DNA from: Rhizomucor pusillus
Taxonomy: Eukaryota > Mucoromycota > Mucoromycetes > Mucorales > Lichtheimiaceae
Length of the DNA stretch: 32,779 bases
Assembly (NCBI GenBank): GCA_900175165.2
Contig: FWWN02000502.1
Span: 1-32,779 of the forward strand
Reading direction: 5' to 3'
The notes under the pieces are model-generated. The model did no database searches. It was given only the letters and a program-made list of their open reading frames with translations, and was not told the origin of the DNA. Below are positions 32,482-32,779 of the stretch, piece after piece. The position numbers were made by a program, and so were the translations under genes. Each line of letters begins with the position of its first letter. Positions within the stretch are counted from its first letter, which is position 1.

Positions 32482-32779
32482 TAATGTATCAGCTGCAGGG
32501 CAGCTATAATATACAGACTAGCAGCGAATAGGAGTTCAGTGCAACGTTGAAAATTCCTCGCAATCCGCTGCAAGGCATTGCTAGCATATTATGCTGGCAT
32601 GCATCTCAGTGCTATTTTTCCTTTATTTCAAGATGTCTTTTAGAGGAGCAGAAGCTATCGCGTTTGCTTCTCTTTTATTATCAGTCCATACATACAATAA
32701 AACTACAAGCTATATTGGTATATATATTGACGATGCTTCATTGGCACGATCTACTGCACGCCGATTTGAAAAACCGCAG
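32482..32779. other. Window end, no gene seen
   Basis: AT-rich sequence with no recognisable coding signal; it includes partial copies of the TGCAAGGC(A/T)(T/A)TGC words. Confidence 0.4.

Overview
The window is nuclear DNA of a filamentous fungus, most probably an early-diverging one (Mucoromycota, Mucorales-like). Signs of this are genes split by many very short introns (about 52-120 nt, most 55-75 nt, GTAAG/GTATG donors and TAG/CAG acceptors), a true ferritin gene (typical of Mucoromycota, absent from most Dikarya), a class IV chitin synthase, and decayed Tc1/mariner, Helitron and Ty3/gypsy copies. The species cannot be named from sequence alone. All exon structures were worked out by hand from splice sites, reading phase and protein motifs.

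Layout. (1) 1-1.2 kb: relic of a DDE transposase. (2) 2.5-4.2 kb, minus: PAK/STE20-like kinase in five exons. (3) 4.2-9.1 kb: gene-poor block with a degraded Helitron replicase/helicase on the minus strand (about 6.4-8.15 kb). (4) 9.16-10.1 kb, plus: Rab11/Ypt31-type GTPase. (5) 10.7-14.4 kb, plus: class IV chitin synthase, meeting APC2 (14.4-17.3 kb, minus) tail to tail with 28 bp between the stop codons. (6) 17.3-19.2 kb, minus: a 74-aa unknown gene and a 310-aa protein with a possible Gdown1/GRINL1A-like N-terminus. (7) 19.5-22.2 kb, minus: glutamine-dependent NAD+ synthetase QNS1 (10 exons), divergent from a YAR1-type ankyrin gene (22.3-22.9 kb, plus) across 115 bp. (8) 23.2-24.9 kb, plus: three-LIM protein. 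(9) 25.3-26.4 kb: exon-like fragment and Ty3/gypsy RT relic. (10) 26.6-27.5 kb, minus: ferritin. (11) 28.0-28.2 kb: nine-unit 21/22-bp repeat array. (12) 28.5-30.8 kb, plus: ten-exon gene of unknown function containing a recent 107-bp tandem duplication whose second copy looks like a newborn intron. (13) 32.2-32.4 kb: second DDE transposase relic followed by a 14-bp inverted repeat.

The intact genes are ordinary eukaryotic housekeeping and cell-growth genes (Rab11 traffic, chitin synthesis, cell-cycle ubiquitin ligase, NAD synthesis, ribosomal-protein chaperone, iron storage) and form no cluster. A functional link between the neighbouring Rab11-type GTPase and the class IV chitin synthase (secretory delivery of the enzyme to growing tips) is plausible from biology, but adjacency does not prove it. 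The most interesting signals are the intron-like duplication at 29.05-29.26 kb, the kinase with Glu in place of the activation-loop Thr, the ferritin with an altered ferroxidase site, and the 21/22-bp array.
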